Below, in pieces: positions 21,901 to 31,820 of a stretch of 64,000 nucleotides of DNA; the stretch's first letter is position 1; every line of letters begins with the position of its first letter. A model generated the notes under the pieces. It ran no database searches. It worked only from the letters and a program-made list of their open reading frames with translations, and was not told the DNA's origin. The DNA is from Acheta domesticus (taxonomy: Eukaryota > Arthropoda > Insecta > Orthoptera > Gryllidae): contig JAHLJT010009436.1 of the NCBI GenBank assembly GCA_031308135.1, positions 162,623,683 to 162,687,682 of the forward strand. The letters are read 5' to 3'. Made by a program: the position numbers and the translations under genes.

Positions 21901-22232
21901 GTCGTTTTGAGTTTCGTTTGCATCCCAGGCTTTTTCACTGGACTGCAACACATTACGAAGACACTAGATCTCACCTCAACCCACCTCCTTTCTTATTCTG
22001 TCCCATTTCCCCCCCCCCCTATTTCTGTTCCTAGCGCTTTCACTGTTTCATTCCTATTATAAGTAGTGAAGTAAAAAGACAGATACGGAGTAGAGATGAG
22101 AACACTGTTTATCTATATTTAATACCTATTTGTTTACTTGCATTTTTTATCTCTTAATATTTTTATGTATTGTTTATTTTAATTTTTATTTTTGATTAAC
22201 TGCCACCGATCGTACGCTGATTTGTACTATTA

Positions 22233-22276
22233 AGTTGTTGTTGTTGTTGTTATTATTATTATTATTATTATTATTA
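22233..22276. repeat. (TTG)n(TTA)n microsatellite
   Basis: Five TTG-type units followed by eight or more TTA-type units. Confidence 0.95.
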
Positions 22277-22619
22277 ACACAAGATTGTGCACTCAATAAA
22301 CAGCAGGGAAGTTAAACACTTCAGTTAAAATTTGTTTCTCATTGTTTTATGAAAATAAGACAACGCGGGAGAATAGTGACTGAAAACGAGTCATAGAGAT
22401 GATTAGCTCTGTAAAGAAGGTGTCATTTATTAGGTTTTCCCTATATTACAACCAAGTGAATGCAGTAAATTATTATATTTCTCTTACTCTTTTCCCGTCA
22501 CCGCCTCTCCACTGCCCGTCACGTTTTTCCTTCACCACCGTCGCAGTTCCAGTACAAGCGAAGATATAGCTCCTTAACAGCCACATCACCACCTTGCAAA
22601 TATTTTTACATCGGCCAAC

Positions 22620-22845
22620 TCCCCCCTCCCCTTCCCCCCCACCACCACCCCCTCCTCCCGAGTGTTTGCCCGCGGGCGGCGCCGCCACCGTTGCCGCCTG
22701 GCGCTCGGCCCTCGACGGGGTGCAGTTGTGTGGAGCGCCACCAGAGCGCGCGCTCGCCCGCTCGACCCTTAACGTTTGTTCCGTGGGCGACGGCCACTTG
22801 TACCTCCGCGAACAGCCGGTGGAGAGCGGTCCGCGCAAACGCTCC
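22620..22845. other. GC-rich block with C runs
   Basis: Starts with a C/CCACC run at 22620-22660, followed by CpG-rich sequence (CGCGGGCGGCGCCGCC). It resembles the islands at 2530-2690 and 12235-12460 in composition. No splice-supported exon was found. Confidence 0.4.
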
Positions 22846-23205
22846 AAGCCCCGCCCCCCCCGCCCTTTCCCAGCCCCGCCCCACCCCGCTCTTCCCAGCC
22901 CCGCCCCTCCCCCGCCCTTCCCCGCCCCGCCCCTCCCCTCCCCACCCCGCCTACCTCACTCCGACCCGCCCTGTCTGCCCCGCCCCGCCTCGACCCGCCC
23001 CTCCCCATTTCGTCTCGCCGTGCCGCTCCACCGCGCTCCGCGCCGCCCCACCCCACACCCCTCCCCTCACGCTCCCGCCCCTCCACGCCCCACGCCACCA
23101 CTCCTCCACGTCCCCCCATGGCCCCCGTTCCTCCACGCCCCTCCGCACCAATTCCCGGCCCCTCCCACCCCACCCCGCCCCTTCCCGCCCCACACCATCC
23201 CTTCC
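22846..23205. repeat. C-rich (CCCCGCCCC/CTCCCC)n tract
   Basis: About 360 bases built from CCGCCC, CCACCC, CTCCCC and CCAGCC units, compositionally like 2670-2935. It gives long spurious Pro/Ala and Gly/Arg frames on opposite strands. The complementary strand is G-run-rich and quadruplex-prone. Confidence 0.85.
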
Positions 23206-23565
23206 CACATTCGTTCTTTTGCCAGCATGCGCTCGAGGCGGCCGACAGCTCCGTTTGCACTTCGGCACTAGCCTCTGGCAATCGAAGTGCACGGAACGTT
23301 GTATTTGGTATTCCGAGATGCCATTCCGACATCGGTCGTGTGAATTTGGGCATATGTTGCTTTGCTTTTATATGCACTTTGATTTTTCCATTGAATCGTT
23401 CTTTTAGTTTTATTTATTCTTTAACTGGTCTGCAAATAATGTTATCCGTGCTCAATATTTTTCAGTCTCTAACAGTTATGAAGCAACCAGAATTAATTTA
23501 TTTACTAGTCATATTCATGTTGTATTCTCTACAAATACAAATACTTGCACTTCTGATCTGTTTTA

Positions 23566-23606
23566 CTTTTATTATCTCTTCCTGCAGTAGGAAGAGATAA
23601 TAAAAG
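23566..23606. repeat. Perfect 18-bp hairpin
   Basis: CTTTTATTATCTCTTCCT (23566-23583), loop GCAGT (23584-23588), then the exact reverse complement AGGAAGAGATAATAAAAG (23589-23606). It lies just beyond the last recognisable piggyBac-like sequence, so it may belong to that element's other end; this is not proven. Confidence 0.9.
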
Positions 23607-23805
23607 GAAAACAGTTCGTTTGTTTTATTCAACACGTGTGTTCTTACAGTGAATATATAGCTTACAAAATAAAAATAGGAAAAATACAGATAAAATAAAT
23701 AAGAAGATACTAAATTAATACTTTAAGACCTGGTGTAAATGATTAGAAAACAACTCTGATACAATTGACCTTATGAATACGATTTTTCTCAGTAAAGTCT
23801 TCTTC

Positions 23806-24165
23806 AGTAATGGTTCCTCATTTGAACAACACTTCAAAGAAGTCTGGTTTATCCCACACTACATCACTTTTTATGTAGTAGGCATTGGCATACTGCCTTC
23901 CTCTGAGTGCTTGTTGATGTATATGTAACTAATAGTTATAGTGTTTTAACTTTGTTTTGCTCAAGATTTTTGTATGCATATTCGTTATGTATTATTGTTA
24001 CTACTCTTTCCTTTTTCAATCGTGTAAAGAATCTAACAATCTGTATTATTGTACCTTGTACTAAATTTGTAAACTTCCATTAATCATGAATGTATTAACT
24101 GTTGTAATGCATATTTTATGAGTCGCTAATAACCTAGCTGTCGATGCGACTTTAAATAAACAAAC
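23806..24165 (+). mobile_element. 5'-truncated non-LTR retroelement nested in the piggyBac remnant
   Basis: The 360-bp insertion is flanked by the 12-bp direct repeat AAAGTCTTCTTC (23794-23805 and 24166-24177), a target-site duplication typical of target-primed reverse transcription. The 3' end reads CTAGCTGTCGATGCGAC followed by TTTAAATAAACAAAC. Only a short possible ORF C-terminus is visible at the 5' side (about 23806-23929). The tail resembles those of the window's SINEs. Confidence 0.75.
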
Positions 24166-24179
24166 AAAGTCTTCTTCTT

Positions 24180-24732
24180 GGAATCTAATTATACACACTC
24201 AACAAAAAGATTTCTATAAATAATTTCATTTCTTTGACAGTGACATCACCCAATCTAACTTTTTGCCTCATACCACTTAGTAGGCCTTTATTCTACCAAC
24301 AATTCTATTGCATGATAAAAAAACAAATATTTTAGTTAGCAAAGGTTCGTTAAAAATCTCTTGAGCTACTGGCCACTCCCTTTCAATTAATGTTTTTAAT
24401 TGGCCTTTATTCCATTAAAAAATGTCATGAGATACACTAAGAAATTTCATTTGAGAATTTACACTAACGTTCATTGCAAGATAGTATGAAGACTGTTTAT
24501 GCAAAGGTTCTCTATACAACCATCGATTGCATCATAATTTACATTGAATAGCTCCGTGGCAGCATTCAGCTGCGATCCAGAAAAAGTATTGGGTGAAACA
24601 GACTGTGTTTTCGTCTGCAGAGTCCTCATCCGTGCCATGTCCAGTAACGTTCACAGGGTTCATTATTGCAATGTCCGTTTCATGTGGTAATTTGTCATTG
24701 TTATTACCATCATCCTCAAGTATTGAGAGCAA
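24180..24732 (-). pseudogene. piggyBac-like transposase N-terminal fragment
   Basis: The frame contains TDEDSADENTV, a signature of the acidic N-terminal region of piggyBac-derived proteins. Further on, after stops and a frameshift, comes DVTVKEMKLFIEIFLLS, ending YN, a stop, then IPRR. This parallels the 'EMK.F.G..L.SGYN.LPRR' start of the DDE domain in known PGBD-type proteins. Removing the nested element at 23806-24165 lets the reading continue IPRRRLY, supporting the assignment. The catalytic Asp residues are not recoverable. Several in-frame stops. Confidence 0.6.
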
Positions 24733-24818
24733 TAAATTTAGAACAAAACCACTGGAAGTACGAATTTTTGCATAATCAGCAATCTAAGCTAACTACATCA
24801 TCATAAGGGTAATGTACC

Positions 24819-25225
24819 CTCAGATGCCTACTGTCCTTATAAAAGGACACCCAACTTTGCGAAATAATTTCGTCTACATATATTGTAGTATTACACATTT
24901 CATACTCAGAAGTAAATATATGCAGTTCTGGCATAATAATAAAGTGGATTAAATAATTAATATACATGCCAATATTACACAACTTACCTCTCAAGTTTGC
25001 AATGCGACGAAAACGACATGCCTACCGAGACGCCTGAATTCATCTTTCAAAATATGAAACTGCAACATCCGATAATGCGTAGGATGGTGAAAAGTATTGT
25101 TCTGAGTCCCTTTCACTGACAGAAAATTTTCAGAACTAGCCTCGAAAAAGTTTTATAGTTATTCTGTAACGAAAAAAATAGAGGGGACGTTATGTCCTTC
25201 TGTAAGGACAGTGGGCATATCTGGG
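24819..25225. repeat. Inverted terminal-like words with GTCCTT...AAGGAC palindromes
   Basis: CCCTCAGATGCCTACTGTCC on + at 24819-24838 and CCCAGATATGCCCACTGTCC on - at 25225-25206 are inverted relatives. Each leads into a small palindrome: GTCCTTATAAAAGGAC (about 24833-24848) and GTCCTTCTGTAAGGAC (about 25194-25209). The segment could be a piggyBac-family MITE of about 407 bp, or terminal plus subterminal repeats of the larger remnant. Confidence 0.55.
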
Positions 25226-25384
25226 TTAAATCAAATTATTCACCATATATACCGCACGAATCTATAATAAATAACACTCGCTCATCCGACCCACCTAACA
25301 GCAACTCAACCAACCCAACCGGAGCCTCCTCCGGCATCCAACCCGTTGTAAAATCTGTACCGCGCTATTACATGCGCTCTTCCC

Positions 25385-25790
25385 TCCCCGATGATTAGGC
25401 CTTCTATTGTCGGTCGCACCGCCGCGCGCGTGCGTCGCGAAACAATGCGGCCGCAGAGAGGGCCTCGCGTGCTGTCCGGCAGCGTCCGCCCTGTCCCGCC
25501 GCGGCGCGGCGCGCTCCTCGGCTCACGCGAGGCGCGCGGCAGTAAACAAAGGCGCCGCGGGGCGCGCCAATGCGCCAATGGCGATGGACGGATGGCGTTG
25601 CATTTAACGCGGGATTTATTTGTTTGCGGCGGCGGTGGCGGCGGTCGCCTTGCCGGTCGATGGCTTGTCCGTTGTCGTGGGCGTGATCGACGCGCACCCC
25701 TTGCCTGGCCGCGGCGTGCCGCAGGGCTCACTCTCCGTCCCGCGCGTGCAGGACGGCAGGACGGGCTGCCGCAGCGCTTCAAGTGGGGCG
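25385..25790. other. CpG-rich island
   Basis: About 400 bases of dense CpG (CCGCCGCGCGCGTGCGTCGCG, GCGGCGCGGCGCGCTCC, GGCGGCGGTGGCGGCGG) in AT-rich flanks. Frames exist on both strands (140 and 158 codons), as expected from stop-poor GC-rich DNA, and neither shows a recognisable domain. A promoter/first-exon island is possible. Confidence 0.4.
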
Positions 25791-25845
25791 TTGGCTTTCT
25801 TGGTAGTTTCTAGTAATTGTTGTACTGTATGTCTACACACATACA

Positions 25846-25847
<2 letters not shown>

Positions 25848-25900
<53 letters not shown>
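25848..25900. repeat. (TA)n(CA)n microsatellite
   Basis: A TA run at about 25850-25882 passes into a CA run to 25900. Confidence 0.95.
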
Positions 25901-25901
<1 letters not shown>

Positions 25902-25949
25902 AGCTGGTACCCGGCGCATTGCTGCCGCAGAGGAAATAATTGAGGAAAT

Positions 25950-26095
25950 ATTCCTCTCCCTCGTCTCTTTCCCCCTCTCTCATTCTCCCCACTATCTCTC
26001 TTTTCCATCTGTTTCTTTTCCCCCTCTGTGTCTCTTTTCTCCCTCTGTCTCTTTTTCCCTCTCTGTGTCTCTTCTTCTCCCACTCTCTGAACTTT
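25950..26095. repeat. CTCT/CCCTCTGTCT pyrimidine tract
   Basis: Irregular CTCTCT, TTTTCC and CCCTCTGTGTCTC units. Confidence 0.8.
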
Positions 26096-26099
26096 CCTG

Positions 26100-27950
26100 C
26101 TCTCTGGATTGGTTTAATTTGAATATATCCTTGCTTACCATTGGCTACTTACGATGCGGATAGACATGAGTGAAATAGTCTGTGTAATAATTTTTCTAGT
26201 TTATCAAGAACCCCGCATTGCCGCGGTATTTATCATAATTTTGTATTAAACAGAAAATGAAATTCCATCTATTCCCGCCCTGTGGCAGAGCCTACTCCTA
26301 TCTATTCTACCGTATATTCCCTCCACGCTATCAAGCCTCTATGCCTTGCTCCAATTGGAAAAAACCTTCTACACACTACAGCACTTCTCACTAAAAAACA
26401 TTTCAATTTTAGTCCTATTGGGGTTCCGACCCCAAACTCCTTTCTCTATATAACTGAAAATAATGAACAAATCTAAAGTAAAAAATTAAATGCATGTACT
26501 TACGTTATTCTTTTTGTGGAATTTTATGTATTATATACCAAAACTTACAATAACTTGACACATTATAAATCTTACTCTTTTTCATATTTTTTTCTTCTCG
26601 CGTATTTATATAGAAAGTTTGAAATTGATCTTACCGCATCAATCGACGGTTAGAAATAATTAAAGTAATTTTAATTGAATTCTAGTACCTGTTTTAGGAT
26701 CCTTGAGAAGTTGTGGCCGACCAAAAGGAGCCATTAACCACTTATGCGATTATAATATCTCCAAAAATCCGAGATCACAGTGAATCCCGGCTTGACAACA
26801 CTTTTTGTCTTATTTAAAATAGCAACCTTCAAAACCAGCGTTGTCACACATTAAATTCCTCCAAATACCCATTTACCAATACTATTTTACTTTAATTGTA
26901 TTACTCGTTCACTTTACATTTGCAGACGGAGCGCTGCGATCTGTTTACACGAGGTCACCGCCGACTGAATGAGAAACGCGCGACTGCAGTAGATACTGAC
27001 CGTTTAATATGACATAGATGGCGGTGAGCAGCACACAGAACCTCGGCGGGGCAAGAACATAACCTTTAAGCAGTAGATAAGTGCAAAGAAAAAATAAAAA
27101 TATTGTACGGGAATGTTGTGAATAGCGAGTGGTGTGACCTATTTTATTGTATATTACCTCAATTATTTAAGGGCGCGACTCCAGCTTACTGTCAGAAAGA
27201 CATAATTCGTCAGCTGTGTCCGTAGCGCTTGTTCTGTCTTCGGAGACAGCTGATTGCTGAATGCTGATTGACATCGGGACCATTCGTGTATTCTCGGTTG
27301 AGTGTTCGGGCCTTCACTTTCCAAACAACATTAGTTCCTAATTCTGCCGTCTGCAAATGTAAAGTGAACGAGTACTGCCGTTTTACTAAAAACTGTATTA
27401 ATGCCAAACTGTCATCAATATTTAAACGTTCCTTCAGCACCCAAAGGTAATCCCACTCTCTACTATAATAAAACACTTCTCTGAAGCATGCATTCCTCCA
27501 TCGTTTCAGAATAACAAGTAAATCGCACTGTCGCTCGTCTAACGCAATGAAAATCAATATTCAAGTCACTTTTGTAAATAAAGCGAAAACAACTACTACT
27601 ATTACACTAAAACAAATATTTATGGTTAGACCACTGACTGTGAAAAATAAACAAACAGTCCTCTAAATACACAATCCTTTACATTGATGAAAACAGTAGA
27701 AGATCTCAGACCTCATCCTCTGGTGGCGCGCAGCTAAACTATTGACATTGATCCACTATTGAATCTGTGATGTAAAGCCAGGCGAAAAATGTCCGGAAAA
27801 GTAATTATTTTGTGAATATAGTAAGGTTTGCGATTGTAAATCATAGCCTATGTTACTGCAGACCTTTAAAGGAAGCTAAAACAAAAGTTTCATCGGTATT
27901 GGTTCAGTAGATTCAGAGATTATCGCGCTGTAAGTCAGTGCAGTTCTGTC
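26100..27950. other. Unassigned AT-rich spacer
   Basis: No supported gene or repeat. Two short CpG-containing patches (about 26925-27050 and 27710-27735) lack open frames. A 115-codon minus-strand frame at 27210-27557 has no recognisable domain. Confidence 0.5.
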
Positions 27951-27954
27951 TTTA

Positions 27955-27964
27955 TATATAATAT

Positions 27965-28013
<49 letters not shown>

Positions 28014-28014
28014 A
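27955..28014. repeat. (TA)n microsatellite next to the Helitron 3' end
   Basis: Nearly pure TA with a few interruptions. The Helitron terminus at 28015 abuts it, consistent with AT target preference. Confidence 0.95.
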
Positions 28015-28480
28015 TTAGCTGACCCGGCAAACGTTGTTTTGCCATATAAATTATTCCTAGGATTATTTTAGTAGATAAAAATGACTAACTTATTGTCAGT
28101 GTTCGAGGATGTGGTATATATGAGATGAAGAGGCATGGAACGCTGTGAACGATGATGCAACATAAAAATAACACAATACCAAACATTTATATTTGAAATT
28201 TATTTTAATTATTCTTTTTAAATGATGTACATAGCTAATTATAATAATTTTACTAAAAGCAATATCAATCCCTCAACGCAATATAGTGTACAATATTTTT
28301 GTTATCCCATCTTTAGCTAACACAAATAAACTGGATGGTTTGCCCACTCGAGAGCTTGCCACGTATAATTGACCGTGTGAAAAACGTGGTGTGCCCCAAT
28401 TTTAGGCCCGATAAACAGATTAACAGATATCGTTTGGCCTTGAGACGGCATGTGAAACTTCCGTTTGCAGAGTTTTAAGT
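28015..28480 (-). mobile_element. 3' end of an autonomous Helitron (helicase C-terminus remnant)
   Basis: On the minus strand, SQGQTI (about 28450-28430) and, in a shifted frame, FSHGQLYVASSRVGKPSS followed by LFVLAKDGITK match the end of the Pif1-type helicase of Rep-helicase Helitrons. The 3' untranslated region then ends in the hairpin GGCAAA...TTTGCC, GGGTCAG and CTAA (28018-28015 on +), followed by T. Hairpin plus CTRR plus AT target is the Helitron 3' signature. The frameshift between SQGQT and SHGQL, and the loss of the rest, make this a 5'-truncated remnant. Confidence 0.85.
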
Positions 28481-28559
28481 TTGAAAATGCGGATTTACTA
28501 ATATAATTTAAAATTAGAAAAAACATTAATAGTTCGTATATATACACATGTATATACAT

Positions 28560-29100
28560 TGTAGTGATACCGAATCCATTACGTCTGCGAGCCTGAGAAT
28601 TGCTCCGCGTCGCGCGACAGAGGGGTCGACGGCGGCGCCAGGGTTCTGTCAGGCCACCCGCCGGACCCACCCCCAAAAATTCGTCACACCCAAGTGTCCC
28701 GCGGCCTGGGGGTCTTCTCGTGCACGCGGCACTGCAGTACTTTTCCGCGGCGCCCCTCGCCCTCGCCATCCTCCCTTGAGATTTTCGTTCCCCCCAGTCA
28801 TTAATTTCTGCCCCTGTTTGACAGAAAATTGAATCGAGAGAGAACGAGTGCAGGTTTCTCTCTCATTTCTCGGCTCCAAAAACTTCCGATGATTGGGCGG
28901 AATTATTCTACGACGCAATACCCTTTCGCCAATAGCCGCCGGACGTAGGCAAAGCTCTGAGGGAATTTGGTGGGGGAAGGGAGGCTCGAAGGACTTCGTG
29001 CAGGAGACGGTCAGAACAGAAGGTGTGAGGCCATCACAGAGAGAGGGTGTGAGGCCGTCACAGAGAGAACGTGAGAGGCGGTCAGGGGGACGAGACGTTA
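28560..29100. other. GC-rich stretch with short tandem repeats, unassigned
   Basis: CpG-rich to about 28790. Near 29015-29085 three related units GTGTGAGGCC.TCACAGAGAG occur in tandem. Frames on both strands are not convincing. Confidence 0.4.
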
Positions 29101-29834
29101 TTGTGGAGGCGCCCGGCGTCGGAGATAAAGTTTTGTTTCTTAGTTGGACTTATAAGAAAACGTTGAGTTTTCGAGGAGAATTTGTGCGCGGTTCTTAAAT
29201 AAGTGTAGACCGCGGATTGTGAAAAGTTTTATTGGCATTCTAATAGTTCAGAAAAAGTATGACTTGTGCTCGTGTTTGGAACATTATCGTGGAACAATTT
29301 GATCATTCGCGAACTTGCTACGAACTCTAAAGTACCGTGCGGTGAACCGAAAGTGACAAGGTCATTCAACTGAGCAGACATTATCTGATCATTAGCGACA
29401 GTAAGTGAGCGGCGCTGTGTGTTGGGCCAGCACCCCTATAACCCCGCCAGCCAGCTGACGGTCCGAGGTCGTTCAACTCTGGTTTGTTGTGCACGCCGCC
29501 CCGTTAAGGCGGTATCTTTTTCGTTCTTTTGGCGCGCCCGTGGTCGAAAGGCATAAACAGTTTGGTGAACAATATTTAATCACCTTTGACCGGGCGACGA
29601 AGAGAAGATTCCCGGCCGCGCTTGGCTGTCAAGAGGGAATCAGCGTAGAGGAAAATACTGTTCTTTTTACTGTAGTCATTTTCACTTTTCAATTTATTTT
29701 ATTATTTTATGTGTGCATGTCATATTTTGGAATTGGGGAAAGCGGAGCATGCTCGCCGACATGAGTGGTAAAATCTTGCAATTTTTTTTATTAAATAATG
29801 GCCACCTGTTTGTTAACATGAGTGAAAGTCTCTT

Positions 29835-29930
29835 ATTTTACACCGGCCACCAACTTCCTCCATCTTCATCAATTTAGGCAAGCCTTTCTACCGACTGAGC
29901 GAGCCGGCTACCACGTCTACGGCGCACAAC
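29835..29930 (-). repeat. tRNA-like SINE head, third type
   Basis: On the minus strand, GCCGGCTCGCTCAGTCGGTA followed by GAAAGGCTTGCC resembles a tRNA 5' half with a good A box. A B box is not clear. It abuts the (TA)n run at 29949, and the rest of the element is not recognised. Confidence 0.4.
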
Positions 29931-29947
29931 CGACAGACGGGTAGTCG

Positions 29948-29948
<1 letters not shown>

Positions 29949-30008
<60 letters not shown>
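29949..30008. repeat. Pure (TA)30 microsatellite
   Basis: Sixty bases of uninterrupted alternating AT, able to extrude as a cruciform and prone to assembly length error. Confidence 0.98.
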
Positions 30009-30009
<1 letters not shown>

Positions 30010-30031
30010 GGACTGTCGTCATGAAACAAAA

Positions 30032-30349
30032 ATGTACTTTATTTGTTATCAATGCAATGGTAAGGCAGTCTGGGATACATGCCAGAGACCGAGAGCGTAC
30101 AAAATGTGTAGACGTTGTAGCGACTTAAAGGCTGGGACCTATTTGAATTTTGGTTCCAGTCCATGGACCGACACTCTACAGTCAAACATGTTTCACGTAG
30201 CACGTTACTATCCCGGGAAGTTATACTCGAAGTTTCGTTTTGGAAAGTCTGTGAACCTGAATTTGCACTTTCATTTTTGTCGACAGTTCTTCAGAGGAAT
30301 CGGGCAATGTGCAAGTTTTAATATCGGTCCACCGACCGAAGTTAGTTGA
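30032..30349 (+). CDS. Unrecognised cysteine-containing open frame (105 codons)
   Basis: A non-repetitive frame with CYQCNGKAVWDTC near its start and MCRRC at residues 25-29. The spacing could be a small zinc-binding or disulfide module (the CYxCN...C start recalls Ly6-like folds), but only weakly. It begins right after the (TA)n tract, so the true 5' end may lie elsewhere. A Jockey-like LINE C-terminus follows within 20 bases, so it may equally be part of a transposon. Function unknown. Confidence 0.25.
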   Translation: MYFICYQCNGKAVWDTCQRPRAYKMCRRCSDLKAGTYLNFGSSPWTDTLQSNMFHVARYYPGKLYSKFRFGKSVNLNLHFHFCRQFFRGIGQCASFNIGPPTEVS

Positions 30350-30600
30350 GAAAACAGGCTCATATTGATGCAGCGCCTCGCAACATTTATAACATTCGTC
30401 AGTAACAAAACACTTTATAAGGACCTAAAGATCTCAACCATTGCGGACGTCATTAGGAAATTAAGCCAGGAGTATTTGAAAAAACTAAATGAACATGGAA
30501 GTCATCTATCAATTGATCTAGTGGACAATAGTCAACACGTTCATAGACTGAAACGTCAACACATATTAGAACTGACACACTGCTACTTTAATCACTAATG
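30340..30600 (+). pseudogene. Jockey-like LINE ORF2 C-terminal fragment
   Basis: AAPRNIYNIRQ is followed, after a frameshift, by NKTLYKDLKISTIADVIRKL, then YLKKLNEH, DNSQHVHRLKRQH and a stop at 30596. This layout (APRYVRN, LH+DL-I--V-EV, Y---L--H, RLKR) is the conserved extreme C-terminus of Jockey-clade reverse transcriptase proteins. The upstream RT is absent. The AT-rich sequence downstream may be the 3' UTR. Confidence 0.6.
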
Positions 30601-31370
30601 AAACAAAACCACTCTAAATGTAAACAGTAAGTATATGCAATAATGTTATTTGTGTAAATTCAAACCATTTACTAAATGTTCTTCAAGAACGGATTGTAAA
30701 TTTTGCAGATGTGAAAAAAATCGTTGTTTGTGAATGTTCGTTTAATATATTTAATTATTAAATATTATTACTGTTATTATACTATAATACTATTTTAATA
30801 TTATAATATGAAAATCAAGAGAAAAAATATCTGAAACGTAATTGCTTTTTCAACAACAAATATACAATATACAAATATATCGTAATATAACTAGCTGAAC
30901 GCGTATGATTACCCTGTGCGAAAGAAAGACCCGAAGGAAAGTTAAACAGAAAAGTACTGTATAGTGTACCCGTTACGGAAAATCAAATTCTCCACCATAT
31001 TGTAACACGTAGTTACGTAGTTTTTTTTCAAGCCTAACGACTTGTGAGTTTACAAAGTCCGGAATAATATAATCATTACTCACTGTGAACACAAAGTTAC
31101 ATAAACATTGTGGAAATGTAGATTTGCGAGTAAATTTTGATTGTGAAGCGAATTGAGAGTGTTTACTAGCAATAATTGATGTTGGATTACCACGGTTAGT
31201 TTCCAGTCCAAGCTACTTGTTCCTCAAACGAGGAAGTCTGCAACCCCAATGTCCGTGAACCAGAAGCTAATGTTTTAAAATTGTGCTAGTGCAACATGGA
31301 CAGACACGCAAACATTAAAAGAAAAGGCCATAGTCTTGAATCGGGACGGTCTGACAAATATTGATCAACT
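30601..31370. other. AT-rich spacer, possibly LINE 3' sequence
   Basis: No coding signal. The TATTATTAA-like content near 30740-30820 is simple. Confidence 0.4.
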
Positions 31371-31375
31371 AGCAA

Positions 31376-31600
31376 ACCATTTATCATTCTTGAAGATTTC
31401 AGTAATCACAATTGCTGGGGATCCAACAGATTTGATCACAGGGGAAAAATATTTGGTGATAGGTCGGAAAAATCTGACCATCTGATTATTCTCAACTCCA
31501 ACCAACTCACTGAATTTCATAGTACTACAGTATTCACCAATAACCTATCCATTCCATCATTTGATACAATACCATCTTTAATGGTAGCGGCACACGAGTG
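31376..31600 (+). pseudogene. Degenerate LINE AP-endonuclease domain fragment
   Basis: The frame reads PFIILEDFSNHNCWGS, then RGKIFG, LIILNSNQLTEFHSTTVFT and SIPSFDTIPSL. It parallels the 'GDFN-H---WGS...RG..L......LN....T.....S.IDL' core of the APE-type endonuclease of non-LTR retrotransposons. The catalytic GDFN motif is changed to EDFS, so it is inactive. It does not join the fragment at 30340-30600 in the expected order (endonuclease should precede the C-terminus), so these are separate insertions or a rearrangement. Confidence 0.65.
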
Positions 31601-31734
31601 TCAGGCAACGGAGTCTACACATTTTGTATCCTCTTGGTCTCTGGCGTGCACCCCAGATTGCCTTGCCACCACCTTTAAACTGGGAAAAATATAATGGTTT
31701 GTTTAGTGAGGAAAAAGTATTGGTAATGCCTGAA

Positions 31735-31820
31735 GTAGAAGTCGGGACTGAAACCCGCGACCCGTCAGTCCGAGATCACTACGGCACTACTGTCTAAGCG
31801 ATCTCGGTCACGGGACCGAC
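31735..31820 (-). repeat. tRNA-derived SINE head (same family as 11330)
   Basis: On the minus strand: ACCGAGATCGCTTAGACAGT, then GTGATCTCGGACTGACGGGTC and GCGGGTTTCAGTCCCGAC. This aligns with the 11330 element and keeps a degenerate B box (GGTTTCAGTCC). Confidence 0.65.

Larger units (their letters stand above)
23700..25225 (-). mobile_element. piggyBac-like transposon remnant
   Basis: On the minus strand the element appears to start at TTAA (25226-25229) followed by CCCAGATATGCCCACTGTCC, the TTAA-plus-CC(C) layout of piggyBac termini. A similar word (CCCTCAGATGCCTACTGTCC) lies in the opposite orientation at 24819-24838, as an internal inverted copy or the other end of a nested MITE. A consensus donor AG|GTAAGT lies near 24986-24991 (minus). 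Transposase-like pieces follow at 24180-24732, interrupted by a retroelement at 23806-24165. The far end is not identified. Stops make it inactive. Confidence 0.6.

Noticed and set aside
22594..23600. 225- to 274-codon Pro/Ala-rich frames on + and 202-codon Gly/Arg-rich frames on -.
   Set aside because: Produced by the CCGCCCC tract. Opposite-strand frames are equally open and none has a domain.
25391..25813. Overlapping 140- and 158-codon frames on opposite strands.
   Set aside because: CpG-rich stop-poor DNA. No recognisable domain, splice signal or codon pattern favours either strand, so it is listed only as an island.
29205..29560. Possible LTR with primer-binding site (TGGCGCGCCC near 29530) and a donor-like GTAAGTGAG near 29401.
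   Set aside because: No matching second LTR, TG...CA ends or gag/pol frames were found, so the resemblance is insufficient.
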